Position numbers and translations under genes: made by a program. Below are positions 51,314-60,410 of a DNA stretch of 60,410 nt, piece after piece. The first letter of the stretch is position 1, and each line of letters starts with the position of its first letter. Source of the DNA: an uncultured Bacilli bacterium (GTDB lineage: Bacteria; Bacillota_I; Bacilli_A; RF39; UBA660); contig CAJTZC010000009.1 in the NCBI GenBank assembly GCA_910583745.1, forward strand, positions 1-60,410, written 5' to 3'. Under the pieces are notes generated by a model. That model was not told the DNA's origin and ran no database searches. It saw nothing but the letters and a program-made list of their open reading frames with translations.

Positions 51314-53692
51314 TTAATTTCTGATTTTCAATTTCAATTTTTTACACACTTCATCGATAACCTTGTTGAAAAGTTCATTGACCTCCTCTGTAGTAAGAGT
51401 TCTCGTTTCATCTTCAAAAGTTAAAGAATAAGCGATAGACTTTTCATCGGACTTGACGTTTTCACCTCGATAGACGTCGAAAATATCGATTTGTTTGAGC
51501 AGTTTACCACTCGCACGTTTAATTTCTTTTTCTACCTCGCTAGAGTTCATCTCATCAGGCATGACGAATGCTACATCTTTTACAATACTAGGGTATTTAT
51601 TCAACTCCTTGAATTTAAACGCTCTCGTCTTTTTCTCCGCAAGTTTCAAAAGTGAGACTTCTAAGACGAAGACATCTTTTTTACAAATACTCGGATGAAC
51701 TCTTCCCATATAACCGATTTCCCGATTGTCGACACTTATGATTGCCGTAGCACCTGGATGCATGTCGGGCACTTCGCTACTCGGAGTAAAAGAATATCTT
51801 CCTTGATAACCGAGGTAATCCAAAAGATTCGTAACTACGCCTTTCATGACATAAAAATCTGCTTTTACCTTTATGCCTTGCCATACATTACTCAAATAAT
51901 CTCCGCTCATGAGCATAGCCAATTTCGTATCTTCCTCGTCGACATTGTAATAGACATTCGCGATTTCATAGATATTTATATCCTTGACTTTACGAGCTAC
52001 ATTGTATTCATAGACATGGATAAGCGATGACACCAACGATTGTCTCACGATAGACTTATCTGCACTCATCGGTCTCAAAAGAGGAATCGACATCTTACGG
52101 TCATAACCAAATTTGGCATCCATCTCGGGACTGATAAGCGTATAGGTCCTCGTCTCATTTAAACCTAGAGAACGCAGTCTTTTAGAGACACTCTTTCTAA
52201 ATCCTGCTAAACCTACATAAGAACCTCTTCGAACATCTAATCGAGGCATTTTACTTTCGATATGCTGGTAACCGTACAAACGACCGATTTCTTCGATTAA
52301 ATCCTCTTTTATAGATACATCGTTTCTTCTGTTAGGAATAGTAACCGTAAAAGTATCGTCCTTGACTTCAAAAGGGAATTGAAGGTTATTGAGAGAACGC
52401 TTCGCATCATCCAAAGTGATATCCAAACCCAAAAGCGTATTGATTTCACTCAAAGTGACTGTAGCTTCTTTAGGGGTCTTATCGACATGATCATAAGTGA
52501 TGGTGTCGGCTAAAACTTCTGCATCGGCATACTTTTCTAGAAGATAACAAGCTCTATCGATGGCTTCCATCGTATATTCATAGTTGAGTCCGTGTTCATA
52601 TCTTCTACTCGCTTCACTCGCCAAATCCAATCGCTTAGAAGTATAGCGAATGCTGAGCGGGTCGAAGATAGCAGCCTCGATGACGACATCTTTCGTCGAA
52701 TCGTCTATTCCACTGTTGAGACCACCCATGACTCCGGCAACACAGACAGGCTTCTCTCCATCAGTGATGACGATATCCTCTTTGGTCAAAGTCCTTTCGA
52801 CATTGTCGAGAGTAACAATTTTCTCTCCCTCTTCGGCCATTCTTACTAAAATCGTTCCGCCGAGCTTACTCGCATCGAAGAAGTGCAGAGGTTGTCCATA
52901 TTCTAACATGATATAGTTGCTGATATCGACGACGTTGTTGATAGAACGCATGCCACAGTTCGAAAGTCTCTGCTTCATGAAATCTGGACTTTCCTTGATG
53001 ACCACATTGCGAACCTTTCGCGCATTGTACATCGGGCAATTATCTGTGATGACATCGATTTCTAGTTCATCTTTGACACTGTCTTTCACAGGATGACATT
53101 TGGTTTCAGGAAGCTCTACACCCCTACCGAGAACACTCGCTGTTTCATAAGCAAAACCGATGTGATTCGTACAATCTGCTTCCCTATTCGGATTCAAATC
53201 CAGATTGTAAATCGTATCGTCCAAACCTAAATAATTATATGGGTTGGTTCCAATCAAAGCATCGACTGGCAACTCGTGAATTCCCTTCGCATGGTTTTCT
53301 GGCGTATCTTCTTCGAGTCCGAGCTCCGAAAGAGCACACAACATGCCACACGATTCGACACCTCTGATTGAAGACTTCTTGATTTCAAAATCCCCTGGCA
53401 ATACACAGCCCACTTTTGAAACGATAACTTTCATGTTTTTCTTTAAGTTCTGTGCTCCGCAGACGATTCCGAGTACCTCTTCTCCTACATCGACCTTACA
53501 GACGTGTAAATGGTCAGAGTCCGGATGGTCCTCTATTTCCAAAATCTGCCCGACAACTAAATTGGGAGTATTGTATTCCTCTACCGTCTCGACATTGACT
53601 CCAGCATTTGTTATTTTTGCCGCGAGTTCTTTCAAATTCTCGTCGCTGATATCGACATAATCGTTTAACCAACTTGTACTGATTCGCATCAT
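51314..53692 (-). CDS. pheT: Phenylalanyl-tRNA synthetase beta subunit
   Basis: 792 aa, normal length. It begins with the B1 domain (MRISTSWLNDYVDISDENLK), then the EMAP/tRNA-binding domain (VVGQILEIEDHPDSDHLHVC, CGAQNLKKNMKV), B3/B4 editing region (NIVDISNYIMLEYGQPLHFFD), B5 (SEINTLLGLDITLD), the catalytic-like core and the C-terminal anticodon-binding FDX-ACB domain (KYPSIVKDVAFVMPDE). It forms an alpha2-beta2 complex with PheS. Its start is two bases after the pheS stop. Confidence 0.97.
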   Translation of the reverse strand: MMRISTSWLNDYVDISDENLKELAAKITNAGVNVETVEEYNTPNLVVGQILEIEDHPDSDHLHVCKVDVGEEVLGIVCGAQNLKKNMKVIVSKVGCVLPGDFEIKKSSIRGVESCGMLCALSELGLEEDTPENHAKGIHELPVDALIGTNPYNYLGLDDTIYNLDLNPNREADCTNHIGFAYETASVLGRGVELPETKCHPVKDSVKDELEIDVITDNCPMYNARKVRNVVIKESPDFMKQRLSNCGMRSINNVVDISNYIMLEYGQPLHFFDASKLGGTILVRMAEEGEKIVTLDNVERTLTKEDIVITDGEKPVCVAGVMGGLNSGIDDSTKDVVIEAAIFDPLSIRYTSKRLDLASEASRRYEHGLNYEYTMEAIDRACYLLEKYADAEVLADTITYDHVDKTPKEATVTLSEINTLLGLDITLDDAKRSLNNLQFPFEVKDDTFTVTIPNRRNDVSIKEDLIEEIGRLYGYQHIESKMPRLDVRRGSYVGLAGFRKSVSKRLRSLGLNETRTYTLISPEMDAKFGYDRKMSIPLLRPMSADKSIVRQSLVSSLIHVYEYNVARKVKDINIYEIANVYYNVDEEDTKLAMLMSGDYLSNVWQGIKVKADFYVMKGVVTNLLDYLGYQGRYSFTPSSEVPDMHPGATAIISVDNREIGYMGRVHPSICKKDVFVLEVSLLKLAEKKTRAFKFKELNKYPSIVKDVAFVMPDEMNSSEVEKEIKRASGKLLKQIDIFDVYRGENVKSDEKSIAYSLTFEDETRTLTTEEVNELFNKVIDEVCKKLKLKIRN

Positions 53693-53694
53693 AC

Positions 53695-54732
53695 TTACAC
53701 GTCCTTTCTATCGGAATTATTTCTCAAATCGTTCATATAGAACGATCTAACATCCGTCACACCGTATTTTAACATCGCCAATCTCTCGATACCGAAGCCG
53801 AAAGCAAAACCGCTCATCTTCTCAGGGTCATAGCCGCAGTTAGAAAGAACCTTAGGGTGAACCATACCAGCTCCACCGACAGTAATCCAACCGGTCTGTT
53901 TACAGATAGGACAGCCCTTTCCGCCACAGTTGAAACAACTGACGTCGAGTTCGACACTCGGCTCAGTGAAAGGATAGAAGGAACTTCTAAATCTCGTCTC
54001 GACATTCTCACCGAACAGGTGCTTAGCGATGACATCGAAAGTACCCTTTAAATCCGCTAGACTGATGCCTACATCGACGAGCAATCCCTCCATCTGAGTG
54101 AACTGATGAGAATGCGTCGCATCGTCATCATCTCTTCGATAAGTCTTACCAGGACAGATGATTCTTACTGGCCCCTTCTCCGCATTGGCAAGCATCGTTC
54201 TTATCTGTACAGGACTCGTTTGACTTCGAAGCAACAGCTCATCATCCTTTAAATAGAATGTATCCTGAGCATCTCTCGCAGGGTGACCCTTAGGCAAATT
54301 CAAAAGTTCAAAATTGTACAAATCCTTCTCGACTTCAGGTCCCTCTACTACGTCATACCCCATATTCAAGAACAACTCTTCCAAGTCTTCTATCATGCCT
54401 TCGAGCATGTTTGGTGACCCATTTTTGATGTTAGTTCCAGGCAAAGTGACATCGATACGTTCGCTTTTTAGCTTCTCGTTCATAATGAGCGTTTCAATAC
54501 TGTCCTGCTTCTCCTGCAATGCTTCCTCAGCAAAAGTCTTAATCTCGTTTAACAATCTTCCGAAGTCTTTCTTTTCTTCTGGACTCAAAGTCTTAATCAT
54601 CAACGATAACTCGGTAATTTTACCTTTTTTCCCCAAAAATTCTGTCTTGACAGTTCCCAAATCGATGAAAGAACTGACTTCTTCCAATCTCTCGGTTAAT
54701 TCTTTTTTTAATGTCTCTACTTTTTCATTCAT
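53695..54732 (-). CDS. pheS: Phenylalanyl-tRNA synthetase alpha subunit
   Basis: 345 aa, class II catalytic subunit. Motif 1 region GHPARDAQDTFYL, motif 2 PGKTYRRDDDDATHSHQFTQ MEGLLV (read as one stretch), motif 3 FGFGIERLAMLKYG. It joins Phe and ATP, then charges tRNA-Phe. The N-terminal coiled coil (EKVETLKKELTERLEEVSSF) binds the tRNA. A T-box leader lies upstream, so both genes respond to uncharged tRNA-Phe. AAGGAAG precedes ATG 54732. Confidence 0.97.
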   Translation of the reverse strand: MNEKVETLKKELTERLEEVSSFIDLGTVKTEFLGKKGKITELSLMIKTLSPEEKKDFGRLLNEIKTFAEEALQEKQDSIETLIMNEKLKSERIDVTLPGTNIKNGSPNMLEGMIEDLEELFLNMGYDVVEGPEVEKDLYNFELLNLPKGHPARDAQDTFYLKDDELLLRSQTSPVQIRTMLANAEKGPVRIICPGKTYRRDDDDATHSHQFTQMEGLLVDVGISLADLKGTFDVIAKHLFGENVETRFRSSFYPFTEPSVELDVSCFNCGGKGCPICKQTGWITVGGAGMVHPKVLSNCGYDPEKMSGFAFGFGIERLAMLKYGVTDVRSFYMNDLRNNSDRKDV

Positions 54733-54966
54733 AAAAATCTTCCTTTCATTAAAAAAAATCTAGACACATTGGGACGAACGACAGTCCGTGGTACCACCCA
54801 ATTTCTAGAACTTTCTAGCACTCTTCATAGGTTAACGCCCTAAATACGTTTTGCTCCTGCAAGCGAAATTCGCCTATCTCTCCCATAAATACTTTCAGCC
54901 AAGGTACTTTTCTCTATGATGGGATTTCGAGATATACTACTGTATCTCACAATCATCGCAAATTAC
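54733..54966 (-). promoter_or_regulatory. T-box leader of pheST
   Basis: About 230 bases. The T-box core GGGTGGTACCACGG is canonical; GGG/CCC and ACGGAC/GTTCGT make the antiterminator, whose UGGU pairs with tRNA-Phe ACCA. Stem I is long, with the specifier TTC probably in GCGAATTTCGC. TCTAGA occurs both before the antiterminator and before the eight T, so the terminator stem would enclose it; an alternative hairpin CTAGAA/TTCTAG uses the same left arm. Confidence 0.88.
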
Positions 54967-54972
54967 AGAAAT

Positions 54973-55001
54973 ATTTTAACACAATTATAGAAAATATACA
55001 A
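54973..55001 (-). promoter_or_regulatory. Promoter of pheST
   Basis: Minus strand TTGTAT (54996-55001), 17 bp, TAAAAT (54973-54978). Confidence 0.65.
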
Positions 55002-55030
55002 ATTTTTTTTCGCCCGATGTAACTGACAAC

Positions 55031-55810
55031 CTATTCTCCATCAGCTGTTTCACTTTCTGTATGTTGTTCAAACTCCTCACATCTGTCTTTTACAGTAAAT
55101 GTCTTCGATGCCAACTTTTGATAATAATCAGATAGAAAATTTATTTTTCCATATCTATAATAATAATCCTTCTGATTGAACTTCGGTATCTCGCCCTTCA
55201 CTTCTTGACTACAAGAAGTGGCTTCTCGCAAAGAGATGTATTTTAGATTGTAGGAAAGATAATAAAATTGGTCATTTTTATAGCTTATCGTCTTAATGTC
55301 TTCGCCCAAAAGATAATGGGTACCTTCGGTAATCGCTATATAGTTGTTCGTAAGCTCGACATCTGCATTGACTTTAATCACAGAAGAGATATTGGAATTC
55401 CCTGTGCGATACTCGACAGACTCGACGCCCCGAAAATGCACCAACGCGATGACATCTTGACTCTCATCGACGATTTTCTCTATAGAAAAGACCATCTCTT
55501 CGCTCTCTAAAGTGACCGACAGTAACAGATAAAAACTTTCATTTTCAAAACCATACTTTACTTTTTCAGCACTCTTCCCATCTAAGAAAGAGACCAAGTT
55601 TTCTTTCAAATTCGAGACATAAAGCCCCTCTGCATTGATGGAATTGTGTTTAGCTATATATGTGACGACATTGCTGTCCTCTCGCTTTTCAGCCTCCACA
55701 TTCACCCAATTAAAATAGAGCTTTCCACCTATTCCTACAAATATCCCTAAAACGACGATGACCCCACATATAATTATTCTTTTAATCAAACGCATTGTCT
55801 TTCTATCCAT
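55031..55810 (-). CDS. Signal-anchored protein of unknown function (259 aa)
   Basis: One N-terminal helix (about 10-30, RIIICGVIVVLGIFVGIGG) then an exterior domain with many beta-strand-like stretches and two Cys (TSCSQEV, DRCEEFE) that could pair. I do not recognise the family. It lies between the pheS promoter and the M23 gene, about 100 bp from the latter. Confidence 0.6.
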   Translation of the reverse strand: MDRKTMRLIKRIIICGVIVVLGIFVGIGGKLYFNWVNVEAEKREDSNVVTYIAKHNSINAEGLYVSNLKENLVSFLDGKSAEKVKYGFENESFYLLLSVTLESEEMVFSIEKIVDESQDVIALVHFRGVESVEYRTGNSNISSVIKVNADVELTNNYIAITEGTHYLLGEDIKTISYKNDQFYYLSYNLKYISLREATSCSQEVKGEIPKFNQKDYYYRYGKINFLSDYYQKLASKTFTVKDRCEEFEQHTESETADGE

Positions 55811-55908
55811 TGCACATGACCTCTCAATTTAAATATATTCTAGCACAATTTATATATTAATTAAAGAAAAACTTACTCCTACGAGAAGCAAGTTTTAAAT
55901 CATGCATT

Positions 55909-57141
55909 TTACCAAGTTCTAGAATAGAAATATTGACCATATCCTGGTATATTTGTGTACTGTCTTAGTCCAGGGTCGACGAGATTTGCAACCCATTTCG
56001 AATAAGAGACATATGTACTTCCGTACCAACCCTTCGCAAGACTCAAGTGAAGGTGTGGACCAGTAGAACAAGATTCCCAAGACTGCGTCTTAGAACCTCC
56101 ACCGACCGTACCTATCACTGTTTCTGCAGTGACCGCCTGACCGACTTTGACATTGATATTGAGCAAATGCATATAGGTTGAAGTAAAGAGTTGTCCATTA
56201 ATACTGTGGTAAATATAAACCATCTTTCCACCGCATTGTTTTTTTCCAGGTGCTGGTTGAGAAATCATTCCGACTTTTCCATTCGCGATGGAATAGACAT
56301 TCGTGCCTTCTGCATTTCCACCTATGTCGATACCGGTATGGAATTTATTTGTCTGTCCCGTAACAGGGTGTGTTCTGTAACCGAAGTTACTCGTTCGAAT
56401 TCCTTTTTTTAGAGGTCTCGTGAAGCCTGTATCGGTCACCAGATTGACACAGGCTGTGAGCAAATCGCTATCCTTACATCCGCTGTTTTCATAGCTTTTT
56501 ATAGAGGCTTCGATATCTTTGACCTGCTGTCTCAAATCCTGTGCATCCTCGACGAATTCTGATAACTGGTTGTTTAATGAAGTAATGGCTTTTTCTTTTT
56601 CTGCTATCTTATTATTTAACTCGATTTCACGTGCAGCAAGTTCCTTTTTTAATCGTTCATTTTCGTCGATGTTATTTTCATAGCTAGTAATCAATCCATC
56701 ATTATAGCTTGCCAATTGCTCGCTGATGCTGTAGCGAATGATAAAATCAGATATAGAAGAAGCACCGAAGATATACTCTAAATAATTGTTGTCTCCACTC
56801 ATGACTTCGTAAGAACGAATGAGATTTTTTATCTCCTCCTCTGTCTGTGCAATCTCGATATTCAACTGTTCAATTTCTTTTTTTGCTTCTTCGATTCTCT
56901 TTTGATTTATCTGAATTTCGCTCTCGGCTTTCGATATCGTATTTTTTGCAGCGTTGATTTCATTTTTTGTCTTCGTCTGGCTCGCTTCGTTGTCATTGAC
57001 TTTTTTCTTGTAGGCGGCAAGTTCAGCCTTCAACTCTCCTAAAGTTCGAGCACTCGAACTCACAGCATTTGTAAAGCAAGGAACAATCATTGCCGCAGAG
57101 ATTCCAAAAATCAAGCTAACTTTAAAAATCTTATTTCTCAT
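55909..57141 (-). CDS. M23 peptidoglycan hydrolase with coiled coil (EnvC/PcsB-like)
   Basis: 410 aa with a signal peptide (residues 1-~28). The middle (~32-225) is a long coiled coil, as in EnvC, PcsB and CwlO, which couples to FtsEX. The M23 domain (~245-375) has HTGIDIGG (His and Asp zinc ligands), GKMVYIYHSI, and the closing GPHLHLSLAKG with the HxH motif, so all zinc ligands are present. It should cleave cross-links at division sites once FtsEX moves it. Its ATG overlaps the stop of ftsX by four bases. Confidence 0.92.
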   Translation of the reverse strand: MRNKIFKVSLIFGISAAMIVPCFTNAVSSSARTLGELKAELAAYKKKVNDNEASQTKTKNEINAAKNTISKAESEIQINQKRIEEAKKEIEQLNIEIAQTEEEIKNLIRSYEVMSGDNNYLEYIFGASSISDFIIRYSISEQLASYNDGLITSYENNIDENERLKKELAAREIELNNKIAEKEKAITSLNNQLSEFVEDAQDLRQQVKDIEASIKSYENSGCKDSDLLTACVNLVTDTGFTRPLKKGIRTSNFGYRTHPVTGQTNKFHTGIDIGGNAEGTNVYSIANGKVGMISQPAPGKKQCGGKMVYIYHSINGQLFTSTYMHLLNINVKVGQAVTAETVIGTVGGGSKTQSWESCSTGPHLHLSLAKGWYGSTYVSYSKWVANLVDPGLRQYTNIPGYGQYFYSRTW

Positions 57142-58037
57142 ATCTTCAAATACTTTCTAACGGACTTATAACTTCCGTACATACCGACTATGGCTCCGAT
57201 GATGACGAGAGCACCGCTGATTTGGAAGACAAAATTATATGGCTCGATTAAAGAGATGATATCTGTAAATAAGACGCCTCCCATTTTATCGTAGAAGAAC
57301 ACATATCCATAGATGGTAACCAACACAGGGATAATGCTTCCTAATACTCCGAGGAATAGTCCTTCAAATAAGAATGGCAATTTGATTACTGCATTAGAAG
57401 TTCCGACCAATCGCATGATATCTATCTCATTCTTACGACTGTATATTGTAATTTTTATCGTATTGCTAATCAAGAATGCAGTGACGAATACCAATGCAAC
57501 CACCGCGACGATGGTGACCTTTTTCACGATGTCGAAGATAGAAACCAATCTCTCTACCATCCCTTCGCCATATTTCACGATGTCGACAAATTCCAAATTT
57601 TTAATCGTATTTGCCGTCTCTCCTATATTTTCAATTTCATTGACCAAAATGATGAAACAAGGCTGTAAAGGATTTTCTCCTTCTTTCCATTCGCTCATTA
57701 TCTTATTGAATGCTTCGTTCTCTCGACTCATCTCTTCTTTCATCTGGTCCTTAGACTTATAAGTGATTTCTTTTATATTTGGAACGATTTCTATATTCTT
57801 TTTCAACTTCTCGATGTTCTCATCCGTCGCATCTTTATTTACGAACACGACGACTGTCAAATCGCTTTCGATATCAGAAGTGAAGTTATTCACGTTGGCG
57901 CTCAATATAATGGCAAACGCGACGAGTATCAAAGTAATAATAATACAAGAGATAGAAGCTATACTTAAGCTCAAGTTACGAACGACACTTTTAAAAGCAC
58001 TCGATATGCTTCTAGCTAATATTCTAATGGGCTTCAT
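57138..58037 (-). CDS. ftsX: Cell division protein FtsX
   Basis: 299 aa with the FtsX layout: helix near 18-48, an exterior domain (~50-170), then three helices (175-200, 225-250, 265-290). Typical start RSISSAFKSVVRNLSLSIAS and the phrase YSRKNEIDIMRLVGTSNAVI are present. It joins FtsE ATPase to the hydrolase downstream. Its start lies 14 bp inside ftsE. Confidence 0.93.
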   Translation of the reverse strand: MKPIRILARSISSAFKSVVRNLSLSIASISCIIITLILVAFAIILSANVNNFTSDIESDLTVVVFVNKDATDENIEKLKKNIEIVPNIKEITYKSKDQMKEEMSRENEAFNKIMSEWKEGENPLQPCFIILVNEIENIGETANTIKNLEFVDIVKYGEGMVERLVSIFDIVKKVTIVAVVALVFVTAFLISNTIKITIYSRKNEIDIMRLVGTSNAVIKLPFLFEGLFLGVLGSIIPVLVTIYGYVFFYDKMGGVLFTDIISLIEPYNFVFQISGALVIIGAIVGMYGSYKSVRKYLKI

Positions 58038-58731
58038 CTACTTTATAACTTCCTTTCTCATAATCTCCGGCGAGAACACCGTTCTTTATCACGACGACAC
58101 GTTTCTTCATTCTATTAACGATATCTCTATCGTGTGTAGCCATGATGATAGTCGTTCCCATCTCCTTATTGATGTTGGATAGGACATTCATGATTTCCTT
58201 CGACGTGTCGGGGTCGAGATTTCCTGTCGGCTCGTCACAGACCAACACCTTAGGTTTGTTGACTATCGCACGAGCAATACAAACTCTCTGTTGCTCTCCA
58301 CCGCTCATCTCCTCTGGGAAGCTTCTGAGCTTCTCCTTCAAACCAACTCGAGACAATGCTTCGATGACTTTAGGTTTTATTTCAGACTCTTTGTATCCAT
58401 AGCTTTCTAAGACGAATGCGACATTTTCATATGCTGTAAGCTTTGGCAACAACTTATAATCCTGAAACACGATTCCAATCTTTCGTCTCAATTTATAAAC
58501 CTTGCTATTTTTCAATTTGGCCACATTGATACCGCCTACATATACGCTTCCCTTGGTAGGTTTTTCTTCCCTATAGAGCATCTTTATCAAAGTCGATTTA
58601 CCACAGGCAGTGTGCCCAATGACAAATACAAAATCACCCTTATTGATTTTAAGATTCATATCCGCAACGGCAGTTACCCCATTTTTATATATTTTATAAA
58701 CATTTTGCAATTCAATAAAGCTCAATTCCAC
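58024..58731 (-). CDS. ftsE: Cell division ATP-binding protein FtsE
   Basis: 235 aa ABC ATPase. Walker A is GHTACGKSTLIK (Cys where Gly/Ser is usual), Q-loop GIVFQDYKLLP, signature MSGGEQQRVCIARAIV, Walker B VLVCDEPTGNLDP and the switch His in MATHDRDI. The FtsE-type RRKIGIVFQDYKLL is clear. The start is GTG 58731 or TTG 58725; the latter has AAGGGTG at better spacing. It heads the three-gene ftsE-ftsX-M23 unit. Confidence 0.94.
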   Translation of the reverse strand: MELSFIELQNVYKIYKNGVTAVADMNLKINKGDFVFVIGHTACGKSTLIKMLYREEKPTKGSVYVGGINVAKLKNSKVYKLRRKIGIVFQDYKLLPKLTAYENVAFVLESYGYKESEIKPKVIEALSRVGLKEKLRSFPEEMSGGEQQRVCIARAIVNKPKVLVCDEPTGNLDPDTSKEIMNVLSNINKEMGTTIIMATHDRDIVNRMKKRVVVIKNGVLAGDYEKGSYKVDEAH

Positions 58732-58800
58732 ATCACCCTTATTACTAAAATTATATCACACATCGACATTTTTCTTTATCGCGTCACCAACCATTTTACA

Positions 58801-59679
58801 CTAAAAAGGTAAAATATTCAGCTTTTTACCCCCATTAACCTCATAACAATTATTGGATAATATAAAGGCATCGGGGTCCATCTTTAAAACGTTGTCCTTA
58901 AACTTTGCATATTGTGCATTGTGAACTACGCATAAAAGCATTTGATTTCTCTTAGAACGAACGCCTCCAGAGACTTTAAATTCCGTCGCACCGGTGTTAA
59001 TCTTGTTCATGATATAATCTTCTATCTCGTCATTCTTTTTCGAAACGACATACACCATTTTACTGGTACTCACACCGAATATAAACGCATTGATGATTTT
59101 GTTCGAAACATAGATGATGAAAATAGAGAACAAAACTTTAGGAATGCTGAAGACAAATGCACTGCACGCGATGACGGAGATGTTGATGATAAGGCCAAAT
59201 GTCGTAATCGGCTTCTTCAATTTTTCAGAAAGAATTAAACTGATATAATCGCTTCCTCCTGTTGAAAAACCTGGTCTATATACCAATCCGTTGGCAACCC
59301 CATAGAGAATAGCTACGATGACGACCATCAGCATATCGGACGTAAAAGTTACGGTCAGTGTATCGGCAAGGAATCTCGTACAATTTAAAATGACAATGTA
59401 TAAAACTGTGCCGAGCAATTGGTCTACTGTTTTGTTCTTTCCTAAGAGTACAAAGCTCAATAGGATGAGTATTACATTCGATATATTGATAAACGTCGTC
59501 GCATTGATTTTGAATACCTCTTGGATGACGATGGCTAACCCGCTGATTCCGCCTGTTACAAGGCCGTTCGGCACTAGGAATAAATGATATATCATCGAAT
59601 ACAGAAAACAACCGATTATCAAGCAGATAACTCGAGAGAAAAGATGATTTTTTTCTATGCGTTTTAAAATACTCGTCAT
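58801..59679 (-). CDS. YitT family membrane protein
   Basis: 292 aa from ATG 59679 (GGTGA eight bases upstream; the frame extends to 59694). Five to six helices occupy the first ~195 residues (LIIGCFLYSMIYHLFLVPNG, GVANGLVYRPGFSTGGSDYI); the C-terminal DUF2179 domain (from MVYVVSKKNDEIEDYIMNK on, ending MDPDAFILSNNCYEVNGG) is cytosolic and PII-like in fold. The role is unclear; some members affect transport or spore germination-related traits. A promoter TTTACA-17-TACAAT is upstream. Confidence 0.9.
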   Translation of the reverse strand: MTSILKRIEKNHLFSRVICLIIGCFLYSMIYHLFLVPNGLVTGGISGLAIVIQEVFKINATTFINISNVILILLSFVLLGKNKTVDQLLGTVLYIVILNCTRFLADTLTVTFTSDMLMVVIVAILYGVANGLVYRPGFSTGGSDYISLILSEKLKKPITTFGLIINISVIACSAFVFSIPKVLFSIFIIYVSNKIINAFIFGVSTSKMVYVVSKKNDEIEDYIMNKINTGATEFKVSGGVRSKRNQMLLCVVHNAQYAKFKDNVLKMDPDAFILSNNCYEVNGGKKLNILPF

Positions 59680-59698
59680 ACCATGATTCACCACTATA

Positions 59699-59727
59699 AT
59701 TGTACCTTAAAAAAGCAGAAATGTAAA
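59699..59727 (-). promoter_or_regulatory. Promoter of the YitT gene
   Basis: Minus strand TTTACA (59722-59727), 17 bp, TACAAT (59699-59704). Confidence 0.65.
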
Positions 59728-59787
59728 TGTGAAACAATCGACTCATTAATATACAAAAATGACATAAAAAGCTCTTATCTTATTATG

Positions 59788-60410
59788 TCATTCTAAAAAA
59801 TATGGATTATCGATAGTTCCGGTTCCTCGAAACTGATTTAAGGTTTCAGCTTTTATATTGATGACAGGAGCGATAGCTCCGGCTTGAAAAGGTAGCATGC
59901 TCCCCGTCACCGTTCCAACCAAATATCTTAAACTTCCATCAGCATAAGAAGCAAAAATGTTAGGATAATCATTAAAATTCATTGGAGACATAGTATAATA
60001 AGCATTCCCCTTATTTAAATAATACACCTTATTTTCTGTACCATATTTGCCACTTCCAGCTGTGACAATTTCATCTGCTGTTATAAGACCTATTGGATAT
60101 TTTAAAGAGCCATTTCCCTTATCGAAATCACTCACAGTAAATGCGTCATTTTGTTGCAAACAATGAAGCGAAGGAATCGGATTTAATTTAGGAATGATGA
60201 CACCATTTAGAAAACGTGAAAAGCTTCCATAAGCTGTGGGATTCACTCCATATCCTAACCCTGTATCACTACTCCATCCCGTAGCACTCTTTCCTGGGGT
60301 ACTTCTATCGTTACAAAAGATACTATCTGCGACATAATTTCCATATCCTGTGTCTACTATATTTGTTTTATACCATTCATCTATTTTTGTCTTGATTAAT
60401 GAATCTGTCT
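59788..60410 (-). CDS. C-terminal part of a surface protein, cut by the window edge
   Basis: The frame is open from the right end of the window to the stop at 59788, so only the last ~207 residues are visible. It has KTKIDEWYKTNIVDTGYGNY, VADSIFCNDRSTPG, LKYPIGLITADEIVTAGSG, and the end INIKAETLNQFRGTGTIDNP followed by YFLE. This block is typical of large, repeat-bearing exported proteins of gut Bacilli, often with a pilin-like leader. A GTG at 60246 is not a real start. The relic at 12209 ends with the same motif. Function is unknown, probably display on the cell surface. Confidence 0.7.
   Translation of the reverse strand, partial: TDSLIKTKIDEWYKTNIVDTGYGNYVADSIFCNDRSTPGKSATGWSSDTGLGYGVNPTAYGSFSRFLNGVIIPKLNPIPSLHCLQQNDAFTVSDFDKGNGSLKYPIGLITADEIVTAGSGKYGTENKVYYLNKGNAYYTMSPMNFNDYPNIFASYADGSLRYLVGTVTGSMLPFQAGAIAPVINIKAETLNQFRGTGTIDNPYFLE

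Overview
This window looks like a chromosomal segment of a low-G+C, spore-forming member of the Bacillota (class Bacilli, perhaps an uncultured gut lineage near Erysipelotrichales/RF39). The reasons are a clear Spo0A, YunB, YutD and a YutH-like protein, T-box leaders on aminoacyl-tRNA synthetase genes, an FtsEX-M23 module, glycyl-tRNA synthetase of the single-chain GlyQS type and mostly standard sigma-A promoters. TGA is used as a stop codon (the nfu, ftsX and ftsE-type ends), so the code is standard. Most genes are on the minus strand. Resident genes are visibly rich in TCGA-containing codons; several genes lack this signature and are probably later arrivals.

Layout. 1-7.8 kb: a membrane-anchored unknown, gltX, a GNAT fragment, a phosphoglycerate-mutase-like protein that has lost most catalytic residues, a TagA-type glycosyltransferase, an unknown with an HTH-like N-terminus, and an AI-2E family permease. 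7.8-12.2 kb: an Nfu-type Fe-S scaffold, then a sporulation-flavoured cluster (YutH-like, a Pro/Ala-rich protein, YutD, a tail-anchored unknown, YunB). 12.2-21.4 kb: a relic of a surface protein, unknowns, a ferredoxin with a Cys-rich tail, trmL, an F420-ligase-like protein, an M3-like metalloprotein, a deformylase-like protein, a DUF4143 ATPase behind a perfect palindrome, ogt. 21.6-26.5 kb: a plastic zone with a broken AarF kinase gene, an AT-rich glyS with T-box, and relics of a mobilizable element (MobV tail, frameshifted serine recombinase, long dyad). Four tRNA genes follow (Ser, fMet, Asp, Phe).

27-35 kb: a FemAB-type transferase, mutM, a pyroglutamyl-peptidase-like protein, polA, then a promoter with two 21-bp tandem repeats driving a membrane J-domain protein and a Thr-rich Cys-rich surface protein. 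35-40.3 kb: spo0A next to a CtpB-type S41 protease, unknowns and a YjjX-type ITPase/XTPase. 40.3-41.5 kb: a decayed gene between imperfect direct repeats, one abutting tRNA-Cys. 41.7-44.7 kb: a three-gene split version of the 2-hydroxyacyl-CoA dehydratase/activase-like system. 44.7-51 kb: a membrane-bound XRE regulator, then an MMPL transporter, a YhgE-like secreted partner and a TetR regulator. 51.3-60.4 kb: pheST with T-box, a membrane unknown, an M23 hydrolase-ftsX-ftsE operon, a YitT protein and a partial surface protein that runs off the window.

The strongest candidates for something new are the degenerate phosphoglycerate mutase, the promoter-linked tandem repeats with the J-domain/Thr-rich pair, the split dehydratase-activase operon, the ferredoxin tail, the palindrome at the DUF4143 gene and the shared unusual layout of the two T-box leaders. 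All assignments are from reading the sequence; no searches were run.
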